DNA of 9,473 bases from an uncultured Candidatus Saccharibacteria bacterium (GCA_945916045.1 CAMEGH010000018.1:1-9473), one strand, 5' to 3'; counted from the stretch's first letter, positions 1 through 6,871 are shown. Numbers and translations: made by a program. The notes: generated by a model from the letters alone, not told the origin.

Positions 1-18
1 GGATTTTTGCTGCTTCAT
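1..18 (-). CDS. possible 5' end of a further minus-strand gene (partial)
   Basis: An ATG at 18-16 (minus) opens a frame reading MKQQKS that runs off the window edge. The only support is a TATACT -10-like hexamer at 33-28, nine bases upstream, which would give an almost leaderless mRNA, as for the gene at 9104-9430. There is no Shine-Dalgarno sequence. Six codons are too few to name a product. They do not look like the start of L6 (rplF), the usual neighbour of rpsH. Confidence 0.25.
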
Positions 19-48
19 TCTAGCTTTAGTATAACTAATCGCCCAAAC

Positions 49-82
49 AAAAAAATACCTCCCCATAAAAGGGAGGTATTTT
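49..82 (-). terminator. intrinsic terminator of the ribosomal protein operon
   Basis: Read on the minus strand, a perfect 12-bp stem (82-71 with 63-52) with a 7-nt loop is followed by a run of seven T (55-49, partly in the stem). It starts 16 bases after the rpsH stop codon. It should end the long ribosomal protein transcript here, cutting it off from any rplF-rplR-rpsE genes beyond the window. Confidence 0.93.
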
Positions 83-98
83 CTACCGAACAACTCGA

Positions 99-500
99 TT
101 AGTACACCTTCAAAAGAAGTTCGCCACCAAGTTTTTGCTTTGTCGCTTCCTGCCCGGTAATCACACCTTTCGATGTTGATATCAATACAAGGCCGCGGCC
201 GCTCTTTACTTTAGGGATTTCTGCTGATTTAACGTACATACGTCGGCCAGGCTTGCTCAAACGAGTAATCTCGTTGATAGTGCTGTTTTCACCTGGTTTG
301 TTAATCGTTACCACCAAAATGTCGCGTGGTTTTGCGGCTTCTACCTTTACATCGGTAAGGTATCCAGCTTTTTTAAGCTGTTCTGCCACCACTTTCTTCA
401 TTTTGCTTGATGGAACACGGATTTCCGTTTTGCCAACCATTTTTGCGTTACGGATGCGAGTAAGTAGGTCAGCGATTGGGTCTGTAGTTTGCATAGACAT
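99..500 (-). CDS. rpsH: 30S ribosomal protein S8
   Basis: S8 is a primary 16S rRNA-binding protein of the 30S platform; in E. coli it also represses the spc operon. The 133-residue product begins MSMQTTDPIADLLTRIRNA, the classic S8 N-terminus, and keeps the C-terminal SGRGLVLISTSKGVITGQEA segment and a GGELLLKVY ending in place of the more usual GGE...YVW. The ATG at 500 was chosen because AGGAG lies 7 bases upstream; longer readings add a non-S8 peptide inside the rpsN end, and an ATG two codons downstream is also possible. It lies 14 nt after rpsN, the widest gap in the operon, and is the last gene before the terminator. Confidence 0.97.
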   Translation of the reverse strand: MSMQTTDPIADLLTRIRNAKMVGKTEIRVPSSKMKKVVAEQLKKAGYLTDVKVEAAKPRDILVVTINKPGENSTINEITRLSKPGRRMYVKSAEIPKVKSGRGLVLISTSKGVITGQEATKQKLGGELLLKVY

Positions 501-514
501 ATCTTTTCTCCTTC

Positions 515-784
515 CTACCAACTACTCTTTGTTACGCCTGGGATTTCACCCTTTGAGGCTTTTTCGCGGAAATTGATACGGTTCAAACCGAATCGGCGCA
601 TGTATGCATGTGGACGACCGTTCAAAACGTCACGGTTCTTCCAGCGTGCAGGGCTTGAGTTACGAGGAAGTTTTTGCAAACCTTCTTGGTCACCCATTTC
701 CTTTAGTTCAGCACGCTTTTCGGCATACTTTAGGATCATCTTCTTACGCTTTTCGTCGCGTGCGATCATTGATTTCTTAGCCAT
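515..784 (-). CDS. rpsN: 30S ribosomal protein S14, zinc-free form
   Basis: S14 sits in the head of the 30S subunit next to S3 and S10. The 89-residue product has the full-length S14 architecture, with a helical N-terminal half and the C-terminal core RNSSPARWKNRDVLNGRPHA (41-60), followed by YMRRFGLNRINFRE and the ending GVTKSSW. There is no CxxC pair, so this is the zinc-independent long type, not the roughly 61-residue zinc-ribbon type. The start overlaps the rplE stop as TAATG, with AAGGAG upstream. The order rplE-rpsN-rpsH is the normal spc order. Confidence 0.97.
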   Translation of the reverse strand: MAKKSMIARDEKRKKMILKYAEKRAELKEMGDQEGLQKLPRNSSPARWKNRDVLNGRPHAYMRRFGLNRINFREKASKGEIPGVTKSSW

Positions 785-1371
785 TAGCGTCGATCTCCTT
801 CCTTCTCAAACGGTACACCGAATTTTTCAAGCAATGCTCGGCTGTGTGCCTTGTCTTCGTTGGCGATTACAAAGGTAACCTGCAAACCATGAAGATGTTG
901 TGTTTCTTCGAACGAAAGCTCTGGGAAGATTGACTGTTCAGTCACGCCCATGTTGTAGTTGCCGCTCTTGTCGAAACCTTTTGCACCAGTACCGCGGAAG
1001 TCACGAATACGTGGCATCGCAACGTTGATGAAGCGATCCATAAATTCGTACATGCGCGCGTCACGCAAGGTAACGTTAATACCAACACGGTTCATGCCTG
1101 CACGGATTTTGAAACCAGCGATTGATTTCTTTGCCATGCGGTCAATCGGCGCTTGGCCAGTGATTTTGTTAAGGGTGTTCTTGACCACTTCGTAGTGGCG
1201 CTTGTCATCCTTATTTTTACCGAGGCCTACGCTTACGACAATCTTCTCGAGTTTTGGTACTTGATGTACGTTATCGAGCTTGAGTTCGGCTTGGAGTTCT
1301 TTACGAATAGTATCGTTATACAAAGCTTTCAAGCGAGGAGCATAGGCAGCTGTTTTGGTAGCTTTTGCCAT
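784..1371 (-). CDS. rplE: 50S ribosomal protein L5
   Basis: L5 binds 5S rRNA in the central protuberance and contacts P-site tRNA. The 195-residue product is a little longer than E. coli L5 (179), mainly through an N-terminal addition. Recognisable family segments are KLEKIVVSVGLG (about 40-51), TGQAPIDRMAKKSIAGFKIR (about 71-90), the RDFRG motif and the C-terminal E-[DN]-K-A segment around VIANEDKAHSRALLEKFG. It starts at a TAATG overlap with rplX, with a GGAG eight bases upstream, and ends in a TAATG overlap with rpsN. The ending FEKEGDRR is charged and slightly extended. Confidence 0.97.
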   Translation of the reverse strand: MAKATKTAAYAPRLKALYNDTIRKELQAELKLDNVHQVPKLEKIVVSVGLGKNKDDKRHYEVVKNTLNKITGQAPIDRMAKKSIAGFKIRAGMNRVGINVTLRDARMYEFMDRFINVAMPRIRDFRGTGAKGFDKSGNYNMGVTEQSIFPELSFEETQHLHGLQVTFVIANEDKAHSRALLEKFGVPFEKEGDRR

Positions 1372-1691
1372 TATTTAATCTCCTTATTCTTTAGTTGACG
1401 AGCCACGCGAACGGTTTTGCCGTCATCGTTTTTTACGTAGCCAACGCGGCTGGTAGTGCTCGCCTTTTCGTCCACCACAAGAGCAACCTTGTGTAGTGGC
1501 GTTGGAACGTGAATGTCCTTCATGCCACCTTGTGGGTTAAATTGACTTGGCTTTACCTTACGCTTGCCAACGCCAACGCCTTCAATCAATACAGCGTTCT
1601 TCTTTGGGAGCACTTCCAATACCTTGCCGGTTTGGTTTTTGTACTTACCTGAAAGAAGTTTTACAGTATCGTCTTTCTTGATTCGTGCCAT
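1371..1691 (-). CDS. rplX: 50S ribosomal protein L24
   Basis: L24 is an assembly-initiator protein near the exit of the peptide tunnel. The 106-residue product opens MARIKKDDTVKLLSGKYKN and contains a KOW motif over about residues 6-33 (GKYKNQTGKVLEVLPKKNAV). The typical GVGVGKRKVKPSQ and GGMKDIHVPTPLHKVALV segments follow. Length is normal for the family. The start follows the rplN TAG by one base (TAGTATG), with CGGAGG as ribosome binding site located inside rplN. The end overlaps rplE as TAATG. Confidence 0.97.
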   Translation of the reverse strand: MARIKKDDTVKLLSGKYKNQTGKVLEVLPKKNAVLIEGVGVGKRKVKPSQFNPQGGMKDIHVPTPLHKVALVVDEKASTTSRVGYVKNDDGKTVRVARQLKNKEIK

Positions 1692-1692
1692 A

Positions 1693-2061
1693 CTAGAGTA
1701 CCTCCGGTGCTAAGCTAATAATCTTGCTGTAGCCTTGGTCACGAAGTTCGCGTGGAACGGGGCCAAATACACGTGTTGCTTTTGGCTGCTTATCGTCGCC
1801 GATAATTACCGCTGCGTTGTCATCAAAGCAGATGGTTGAGCCATCTTTACGCTGAATCTTGTCGCGAGTACGTACAACGACGGCCTTTACGACAGATTTG
1901 CGCTTTACGTTCCCGGTTGGGTTTGCTTCCTTAACGGTTGCTACGATAACATCACCAACACGAGCGTAACGACGGCCAGTACCGCCAAGCACACGGATAC
2001 AAAGGATTTCCTTCGCACCGCTGTTGTCGGTTACCTTTAGACGTGATTCTTGTTGGATCAT
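1693..2061 (-). CDS. rplN: 50S ribosomal protein L14
   Basis: L14 binds 23S rRNA at the subunit interface and forms an intersubunit bridge. The product is 122 residues, the family's usual length, and very well conserved: MIQQESRLKVTDNSGAKEIL at the start, GDVIVATVKEA, the VVVRTR segment, and FGPVPRELRDQGYSKIISLA near the C-terminus. It begins in a TAATG overlap with rpsQ, and an AAGGAG sits in the rpsQ end. Its sequence is among the reasons for suggesting a Saccharibacteria-like host. Confidence 0.98.
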   Translation of the reverse strand: MIQQESRLKVTDNSGAKEILCIRVLGGTGRRYARVGDVIVATVKEANPTGNVKRKSVVKAVVVRTRDKIQRKDGSTICFDDNAAVIIGDDKQPKATRVFGPVPRELRDQGYSKIISLAPEVL

Positions 2062-2384
2062 TATGCAGTCTCCTTCTCGTCGTGATCGTAGTCACGTGTA
2101 TCTTTCACGGCTTCGTTCACTTCTTCTTTGAGTTCGATTGCACCGCGCGCTTTTTCTTCGATGTTGCTGAGCGCAAACGACTTTGTCTTTGAAACAGGGC
2201 GAGTTTCAGAAATCTGAACTTTGTCGCCTTCTTTTGCTTCGTTCTTTTCGTCGTGGGCTTGGTACTTTCGGTTTACCGTGTACTGCTTCCCGTAAAGCGG
2301 ATGAGTCTCACGGCTAGTTACCGTCACGGTGATCGTCTTATCGCGCTTGTCTGAAGTCACGATACCGGTCAAAGTCTTGGCCAT
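2061..2384 (-). CDS. rpsQ: 30S ribosomal protein S17 with acidic C-terminal tail
   Basis: S17 is a primary 16S rRNA-binding protein with an OB fold. The 107-residue product carries the normal core in about residues 1-80: LTGIVTSDKRDKTITVTVTS, then HPLYGKQY, KEGDKVQISETRPVSKTKSF. After that comes a tail of about 25 residues rich in Glu and Asp and ending DYDHDEKETA, which E. coli S17 (84 residues) lacks. The gene follows rpmC by one base (TAATATG) and overlaps rplN as TAATG. The tail is read without a frameshift and has no similarity that I recognise. Confidence 0.96.
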   Translation of the reverse strand: MAKTLTGIVTSDKRDKTITVTVTSRETHPLYGKQYTVNRKYQAHDEKNEAKEGDKVQISETRPVSKTKSFALSNIEEKARGAIELKEEVNEAVKDTRDYDHDEKETA

Positions 2385-2385
2385 A

Positions 2386-2625
2386 TTACTTTTCTCCTTC
2401 TTCGCTTACTTGCTGAGCTGCGTTAATAGCAGTCAACAAACGAGCGATTTCTTTGCGAGTAGCACGCAAGACACGTGGGTTTTGCAGTTCACCTGCACGA
2501 AGGCCACGAGTTGCGTCAACAAGTTCTTTACGCTTGGTTGCAAGCTCTTCGTGGAGCTGTGCAAGCGTTTTTACTTCTTGTGCAGGCTTTGCAGCAGCTG
2601 CTTTGGTTGCTTTTTTCTCAGCCAT
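2386..2625 (-). CDS. rpmC: 50S ribosomal protein L29 with N-terminal extension
   Basis: L29 is a small helical-hairpin protein at the tunnel exit, next to L23. The core lies at about residues 19-67 (KTLAQLHEELATKRKELVDA, then LRAGELQNPRVLRATRKEIA). It is preceded by about 18 residues rich in Ala and Lys and followed by a short acidic end, making 79 residues against about 63 in E. coli. The ATG follows the rplP TAG by two bases. The core could start later, but no downstream ATG is suitably placed, so the extension is likely real. Confidence 0.95.
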   Translation of the reverse strand: MAEKKATKAAAAKPAQEVKTLAQLHEELATKRKELVDATRGLRAGELQNPRVLRATRKEIARLLTAINAAQQVSEEGEK

Positions 2626-2627
2626 TG

Positions 2628-3041
2628 CTACGCGTCCTCTCGCTTAATAAATTTAGTTTTTACTGGAAGCTTGTGGCTCGCAAGACGCATCGCTTCACGC
2701 GCTACTTCTTCAGACACACCCTTCATTTCAAACAGTACGGTACCAGCTTTTACCTTTGCGGCAAAAAATTCTGGCTGCCCTTTTCCCATACCCATCTTCA
2801 AACCGACTGGTTTGCGAGTACGAGAAATGTGCGGAAAGATACGAATCCAAATCTTACCGCCACGCTTGATGTAACGAGTCATTGCCTGGCGAGCTGACTC
2901 GATTTGGCGTGAGGTTACATCGTTGTTACTTTGGGACTGCAAGGCGAAATCACCAAACGCGATAGTGTTACCACGGTTTGCGACACCCTTGTTTTTACCC
3001 TTCATAATCTTGCGATACTTGGTTTTCTTCGGAAGTAACAT
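2628..3041 (-). CDS. rplP: 50S ribosomal protein L16
   Basis: L16 binds near the A-site and peptidyl-transferase region and is needed for late 50S assembly. The 137-residue product begins MLLPKKTKYRKIMKGKNKG, then has TSRQIESARQAMTRYIKRGG, KIWIRIFPHISRTRKPVGLK, MGMGKGQPEFFAAKVKAGTV and the C-terminal LPVKTKFIKRE. By my hand alignment, the position of E. coli Arg81 (hydroxylated there by RoxA/YcfD) is Lys here. The start overlaps rpsC as TAATG, and a two-base gap separates it from rpmC. Confidence 0.97.
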   Translation of the reverse strand: MLLPKKTKYRKIMKGKNKGVANRGNTIAFGDFALQSQSNNDVTSRQIESARQAMTRYIKRGGKIWIRIFPHISRTRKPVGLKMGMGKGQPEFFAAKVKAGTVLFEMKGVSEEVAREAMRLASHKLPVKTKFIKREDA

Positions 3042-3679
3042 TACGCATCACTCCTTTCGCCCTTGTAGATCCACACCTTCACACCGATGATACCAACACC
3101 TGGCGCGTTTGCACGTGCTGAGTGGAAATCGATATCAGCGCGGAGGGTATGAAGTGGCACAGAGCCTTCGATTACCTTTTCGCGGCGAGCCATTTCGGCA
3201 TTATTCAAACGACCAGACACCTCGATACGGATACCTTTGGCGCCGGCGTTCATGGCGTTTTGTGCGGCCATTTTTGTTGCACGACGGAAGTTAATACGGC
3301 GTTCCATTTGGCGAGCGATGTTCTCGGCCACAAGCTTTGCAGCAATTTCTGGGCGCTTTACTTCTTCAATGTTAATGCGAACTGGCAAGCTTGAAATCTT
3401 TTCAAGTTGCTTCTTCAAATCTTGTACGCCAGCACCACCACGGCCAATCACAACACCTGCTTTTGCAGTGTGAATAGTGATAGTTACCTGGTTAGCCGAA
3501 CGTTCAATTTCAATTTGATTAATTGTTGGACGAGATGCAAATTTTGCTTCAATAAGCTCACGCATCTTGATGTCTTCTGCAAGCCATTTACTAAAGTCGC
3601 GCTTGTTAGCAAACCAGCGAGAGCTCCAGTTTTTGTGTACTTGCAGGCGGAAGCTGATTGGGTTTACTTTTTGTCCCAT
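3041..3679 (-). CDS. rpsC: 30S ribosomal protein S3
   Basis: S3 forms part of the mRNA entry channel in the 30S head. The 212-residue product begins MGQKVNPISFRL, the canonical S3 start. A type-2 KH domain occupies roughly residues 40-110, with the GxxG loop GRGG at 79-82, and the C-terminal domain ends GVGIIGVKVWIYKGE. I take the ATG at 3679, one base after the rplV stop. A longer reading adds 25 basic residues that are simply the rplV tail in another frame. It lacks the extended C-terminal tail found in E. coli S3 (about 233 residues). Confidence 0.97.
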   Translation of the reverse strand: MGQKVNPISFRLQVHKNWSSRWFANKRDFSKWLAEDIKMRELIEAKFASRPTINQIEIERSANQVTITIHTAKAGVVIGRGGAGVQDLKKQLEKISSLPVRINIEEVKRPEIAAKLVAENIARQMERRINFRRATKMAAQNAMNAGAKGIRIEVSGRLNNAEMARREKVIEGSVPLHTLRADIDFHSARANAPGVGIIGVKVWIYKGERSDA

Positions 3680-3680
3680 C

Positions 3681-4094
3681 TTACTTCTCCTCTTCTTTCT
3701 TAGCTGGCTTTGAAGCGGCCTTCTTTGCAGCTGGCTTCTTCTTTGGCTTTTCAACCCCAGTTACTTCTACCAAAATGTGGCTGCTCTTCTTTTCGAATGG
3801 CAACGCACGTCCACGGCTGGCAGGCTTAAAGCGGCGCATGCGTGGACCGGTAGTAACGCTCAGTGTTGAAATGACCAATGACTTGCTATCAAGCCCGTGG
3901 TTGTTAGTTGCGTTTGCAGCAGCAGAAGCAATTGCTTTCTTGACTGCAAGTGCAGAACGACGTGGCGTGTGGTCTAAAATAACCAACGCGTCGGCAACCG
4001 TACGACCACGCACGAGGCTGGCAACAATGCTCACCTTGCGTGGCGCTTGGTCTACGCCTTTAATGTAGGCGCGTACAGTTAATGTATCGGCCAT
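3681..4094 (-). CDS. rplV: 50S ribosomal protein L22 with Lys/Ala-rich tail
   Basis: L22 lines the peptide exit tunnel and is a known site of macrolide-resistance changes. The globular domain covers about residues 1-80 (APRKVSIVASLVRGRTVADA, LVILDHTPRRSALAVKKAIA). The tunnel beta-hairpin is PRMRRFKPASRGRALPFEKK (84-103), followed by SSHILVEV. A tail of about 20 residues (KPKKKPAAKKAASKPAKK, then EEEK) extends beyond the usual end. The gene starts in a TAATG overlap with rpsS. Confidence 0.97.
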   Translation of the reverse strand: MADTLTVRAYIKGVDQAPRKVSIVASLVRGRTVADALVILDHTPRRSALAVKKAIASAAANATNNHGLDSKSLVISTLSVTTGPRMRRFKPASRGRALPFEKKSSHILVEVTGVEKPKKKPAAKKAASKPAKKEEEK

Positions 4095-4360
4095 TACTTC
4101 TTGTCCTTTCCACCGTGTTTGCGGAACTTACGCGTTGGGCTAAACTCACCGAGTTTGTGACCAACCATATTTTCCGTAACAAACACAGGTACGTGGACAC
4201 GTCCGTTGTGGACAGCAATCGTGCGACCTACCATATCTGGAGTGATGGTACTTGCACGAGCCCACGTCTTGATAACAGTACGATCGTCATTTGAAAGCGC
4301 TGCAACTTTTTTTGCAAGCTTCGCATCAACGAACGGACCTTTCTTGAGTGAACGACTCAT
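4094..4360 (-). CDS. rpsS: 30S ribosomal protein S19
   Basis: S19 sits in the 30S head with S13 and contacts the 50S subunit. The 88-residue product has the family signature throughout: MSRSLKKGPFVDAKLAKKV at the start, IKTWARASTITPDMVGRTIA, then VHVPVFVTENMVGHKLGEFS and PTRKFRKHGGKDKK at the end. Length is typical. It is separated from the rplB stop by three bases (TAACATATG) and overlaps rplV as TAATG. Confidence 0.97.
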   Translation of the reverse strand: MSRSLKKGPFVDAKLAKKVAALSNDDRTVIKTWARASTITPDMVGRTIAVHNGRVHVPVFVTENMVGHKLGEFSPTRKFRKHGGKDKK

Positions 4361-4363
4361 ATG

Positions 4364-5203
4364 TTACCTCTTCCTCTTCGCATCATGGCGAGTTCGTACG
4401 ATTAGCTTATTAGTATCCTTGCGGCGTCGCGTGCGGTAGCCAAGTGTCAGCTGACCCCATGGAGTCTGCGGTGGTTTACCTGGACCGTGCGCACCACCGT
4501 CACCACCACCGTGTGGGTGATCTACGGCGTTCATTACAACACCACGTACGCTTGGGCGAATACCCTTGCGACGCTTACGACCAGCCGAGCCGATCTTCAC
4601 GTTTTGGTGCTGAACGTTACCGACAACACCGATATTTGCTTCACATTCTACGCGGAATTTGCGCACTTCACCTGATGGCATTTTTACAAGTGCGTAATCG
4701 CCCTCTTTGGCCATAAGCTGTGCTTTTGTTCCCGCAGAGCGAACCATTTGGCTGCCCTTACCAGGTACCATTTCGATTGCGTAGATTTGTGTACCAACAG
4801 GGATACGGCTCAGTGGCATACGGTTTGATGCTTCAATCGTTGCTTCTTTGCCGCTTTCGATCACCTTACCCTTAAACATTTGCGTGTCAGCAAGGATGTA
4901 GTGGTACAAACCGTGTTGGTCTTTGACACGTGCGATACGTGCAGAACGGTTTGGATCGTATTCGATTTCCTCAACGGTCAACGTAAGGCCATCAGCCAAA
5001 CGGTGGTTAAGGAGACGATAGTGACGCTTTACACCGCCACCACGGTGACGCACGGTAATGCGACCCTGGTTGTTACGGCCAGCGTTTTGCTTTTTTGTCT
5101 TGATCAAGCTTTTAAGCGGTTTCTTGGTTGTGATCTCGCTTAGGTCTTGGCTGGTCATGCCACGACGTGCTGGAGTAGTTGGATTGTATTGCTTTACTGG
5201 CAT
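4364..5203 (-). CDS. rplB: 50S ribosomal protein L2
   Basis: L2 is a primary 23S rRNA-binding protein needed for subunit association and peptidyl-transferase activity. The 279-residue product is close to the usual length. It has the N-terminal OB-fold region with GRITVRHRGGGVKRHYRLL, the SH3-like domain with ALVKMPSGEVRKFRVECEAN IGVVGN, and the C-terminal NAVDHPHGGGDGGAHGPGKP. The last segment includes the conserved His of the DHPHGG motif, implicated in the peptidyl-transferase centre (His229 in E. coli). The start overlaps the rplW stop as TAATG. Confidence 0.98.
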   Translation of the reverse strand: MPVKQYNPTTPARRGMTSQDLSEITTKKPLKSLIKTKKQNAGRNNQGRITVRHRGGGVKRHYRLLNHRLADGLTLTVEEIEYDPNRSARIARVKDQHGLYHYILADTQMFKGKVIESGKEATIEASNRMPLSRIPVGTQIYAIEMVPGKGSQMVRSAGTKAQLMAKEGDYALVKMPSGEVRKFRVECEANIGVVGNVQHQNVKIGSAGRKRRKGIRPSVRGVVMNAVDHPHGGGDGGAHGPGKPPQTPWGQLTLGYRTRRRKDTNKLIVRTRHDAKRKR

Positions 5204-5520
5204 TACTTCTTCTCCTCTTCTGCTGCGGGCTGTTCTTCAAATACTTGAATCGAGCTGCCTTCAGCAAGCGTTACATACGCCTTCTTGGTGTCTTTACGCT
5301 TTGTAGTACCTGGGTAACGGTTCTTACCGCGGCTAAAACGTACTGCCTTACCTTGTTGTACGAGTGTTTTCACGCCCTTTACTTCTACCTCAAATTGTTC
5401 AGCAACCGCTTCAGCGATTTGCTGTTTGTTGGCAGTAGTTGGTACATCAAACACGTACGTATTCTTGGTGGCAATTTGTCCGTAGGCTTTTTCGGTTGCG
5501 CGTGGAATTACACTAATCAT
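5203..5520 (-). CDS. rplW: 50S ribosomal protein L23
   Basis: L23 lies at the tunnel exit and docks trigger factor and SRP. The 105-residue product begins MISVIPRATEKAYGQ, has the beta-rich core YVFDVPTTANKQQIAEAVAE, QFEVEVKGVKTL and the family segment KKAYVTLAEGSSI. It ends in an acidic, low-complexity tail (EEQPAAEEEKK). I chose the ATG at 5520: it overlaps the rplD stop as TAATG and has AAGGAGG seven bases upstream. An earlier start eight codons upstream lies inside rplD and lacks this spacing. Confidence 0.96.
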   Translation of the reverse strand: MISVIPRATEKAYGQIATKNTYVFDVPTTANKQQIAEAVAEQFEVEVKGVKTLVQQGKAVRFSRGKNRYPGTTKRKDTKKAYVTLAEGSSIQVFEEQPAAEEEKK

Positions 5521-6131
5521 TACGCTTCCTCCTTTGTAAGCCATTCGGTAATTACTGGCAATGCCGCGTTTGCTACCACAATGTGATCCGCGTTGAGAAT
5601 ATCAAACACGTTCAAGTACATTGCAGATACAAGGCGAACTTGCTGCAAGTTGCTGGTTGCACGAATGATCTCTGGAGATTTTTTGTCTACCACGATCAAT
5701 GTCTTGCGTTCAAACTTGTTGTCAGCCAAGAATTTGGCGACTTCAGCAGTTTTACCAGTTGTTGTGATGTCTTTAACGACAATCTTCTTTGCTTCGTTGG
5801 CAAGAGTCAACGCTTGGCGAACTGCCACGCGCTTGCTTGTCTTCGAAAGCTTTTTGGTGTAGTTTTCGTTCCCACGTGGGCCAAAAACGATACCACCGCC
5901 ACGCCAGATTGGGTTACGGCTCGAACCAAAACGTGCACGGCCTGTCCCCTTCTGCTTCCATGGCTTTTTACCACCACCGCGGACTTCGCCACGCTGTTTG
6001 GTAGTCGCGCTTGCAAGGCGAGCGTTAGCAAGGTAGCTATCGTACGCCAATTTTAGTAGTTCGTGGTTTGGCACGTCTACTGCAAATACTTCTTTGGGCA
6101 AGCTTGCTTTTTTGGTAGTTGCTTCTGCCAT
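5520..6131 (-). CDS. rplD: 50S ribosomal protein L4
   Basis: L4 binds 23S rRNA domain I and forms part of the tunnel constriction with L22; in E. coli it also represses the S10 operon. The 203-residue product has a short extra N-terminus and the long tunnel loop KKPWKQKGTGRARFGSSRNP followed by IWRGGGIVFGP (about 55-85). The C-terminal half contains ARNLQQV-like TSNLQQVRLVSAMYLNVFDI and ADHIVVANAALPVI. It overlaps rplC and rplW, in both cases as TAATG. If the rplC leader is autogenously controlled, L4 is one obvious candidate regulator, but nothing here shows it. Confidence 0.97.
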   Translation of the reverse strand: MAEATTKKASLPKEVFAVDVPNHELLKLAYDSYLANARLASATTKQRGEVRGGGKKPWKQKGTGRARFGSSRNPIWRGGGIVFGPRGNENYTKKLSKTSKRVAVRQALTLANEAKKIVVKDITTTGKTAEVAKFLADNKFERKTLIVVDKKSPEIIRATSNLQQVRLVSAMYLNVFDILNADHIVVANAALPVITEWLTKEEA

Positions 6132-6745
6132 TACGCTTTCCCTCCGATCATTACGAGACCCTTTTTCGGACCAGGTACAGCGCCTTTTAGGCCAATCAGG
6201 TTGTTCTCTGGGTCGATATACGCAACTGCCAAATTCTTAACAGTAACGCGATCGTGCCCCATACGACCAGCCATTTTCTTGCCCTTAAAGACCTTCTGTG
6301 GATACATTGATCCAATTGATCCCGGCTTACGAACGTTTCCGTTCCCACCGTGAGTGCTCTTGCTAGTATTAAAGTTATGGCGTTTTACCGTGCCGGCAAA
6401 CCCCTTACCTTTTGATGTACCGGTTGCATGAACTGTCTCTCCTAGTTCAAACGCGTTTACATCGATCGTATCACCTACCTTAAGACCTTCTGGTAGTTCT
6501 GTGACGCGAATTTCCCGAATGTGCTTCGGGTTCACTTTGGCTGACTTGGTGTGTCCAGCCACGGCCTTGCTCAGGTTCTTACCCTCACCAAATGCCACTT
6601 GCACTGCGTTGTAGCCGTCTGTTTCAACGGTCTTGACCTGAGTCACAGTCACAGGGCCAGCTTGAATCAATGTTACTGGAACAGCAACACCTTCCTCGCT
6701 GATGATTTGGGTCATACCAATTTTGGTACCGAGAAGTGCTTTCAT
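6131..6745 (-). CDS. rplC: 50S ribosomal protein L3
   Basis: L3 is an early 50S assembly protein whose loop reaches the peptidyl-transferase centre. The 204-residue product begins MKALLGTKIGMTQI and has TGTSKGKGFAGTVKRHNF (108-125), the central loop PGSIGSMYPQKVFKGKKMAG (141-160) and RMGHDRVTVKNL. The Gln methylated by PrmB in E. coli (Gln150 in GSIGQNQ) has no counterpart in GSIGSMY. The start has AAAGAGG three bases upstream. It is the first gene of the transcript: rpsJ does not precede it here, and a structured leader and promoter lie upstream. Confidence 0.97.
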   Translation of the reverse strand: MKALLGTKIGMTQIISEEGVAVPVTLIQAGPVTVTQVKTVETDGYNAVQVAFGEGKNLSKAVAGHTKSAKVNPKHIREIRVTELPEGLKVGDTIDVNAFELGETVHATGTSKGKGFAGTVKRHNFNTSKSTHGGNGNVRKPGSIGSMYPQKVFKGKKMAGRMGHDRVTVKNLAVAYIDPENNLIGLKGAVPGPKKGLVMIGGKA

Positions 6746-6871
6746 AGCCCTCTTTACTCTCCCACTTAAAACCCTTGGTGGCCGACGGTTTCCCTGCTGC
6801 TTTCGTCTCCTCCAGCTCCGGGACCTTTCGATTCACCAAGGTCGCTTGATATTATTGTACATAAAAGTAAC
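6746..6871 (-). promoter_or_regulatory. structured 5' leader of the rplC operon
   Basis: The predicted mRNA leader of about 125 nt contains two perfect inverted repeats that share bases. One is a 6-bp hairpin (6843-6838 with 6827-6822, 10-nt loop). The other is a longer-range 8-bp stem (6841-6834 with 6780-6773) enclosing 53 nt, which themselves can form shorter stems such as GCTG/CAGC and GACG/CGTC. The two cannot form together, as expected for a regulatory switch. The long stem is followed by GTTTTAA, at best a weak terminator. Location suggests autogenous control by a ribosomal protein. I do not recognise the motif from known leader families. Confidence 0.55.

Noticed and set aside
5807..6031. 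74-codon minus-strand frame inside rplD
   Set aside because: It is a shadow of rplD in another frame; rplD is unmistakably L4.
6624..6839. 71-codon minus-strand frame overlapping the start of rplC and its leader
   Set aside because: It begins at TTG inside a paired segment of the leader, has no good ribosome binding site, and its second half is rplC read out of frame. Better explained as structured leader RNA.
6746..6871. Known metabolite riboswitch (cobalamin, TPP or glycine) in the rplC leader
   Set aside because: I could not match the conserved core sequences of these classes, and the downstream genes are ribosomal proteins.
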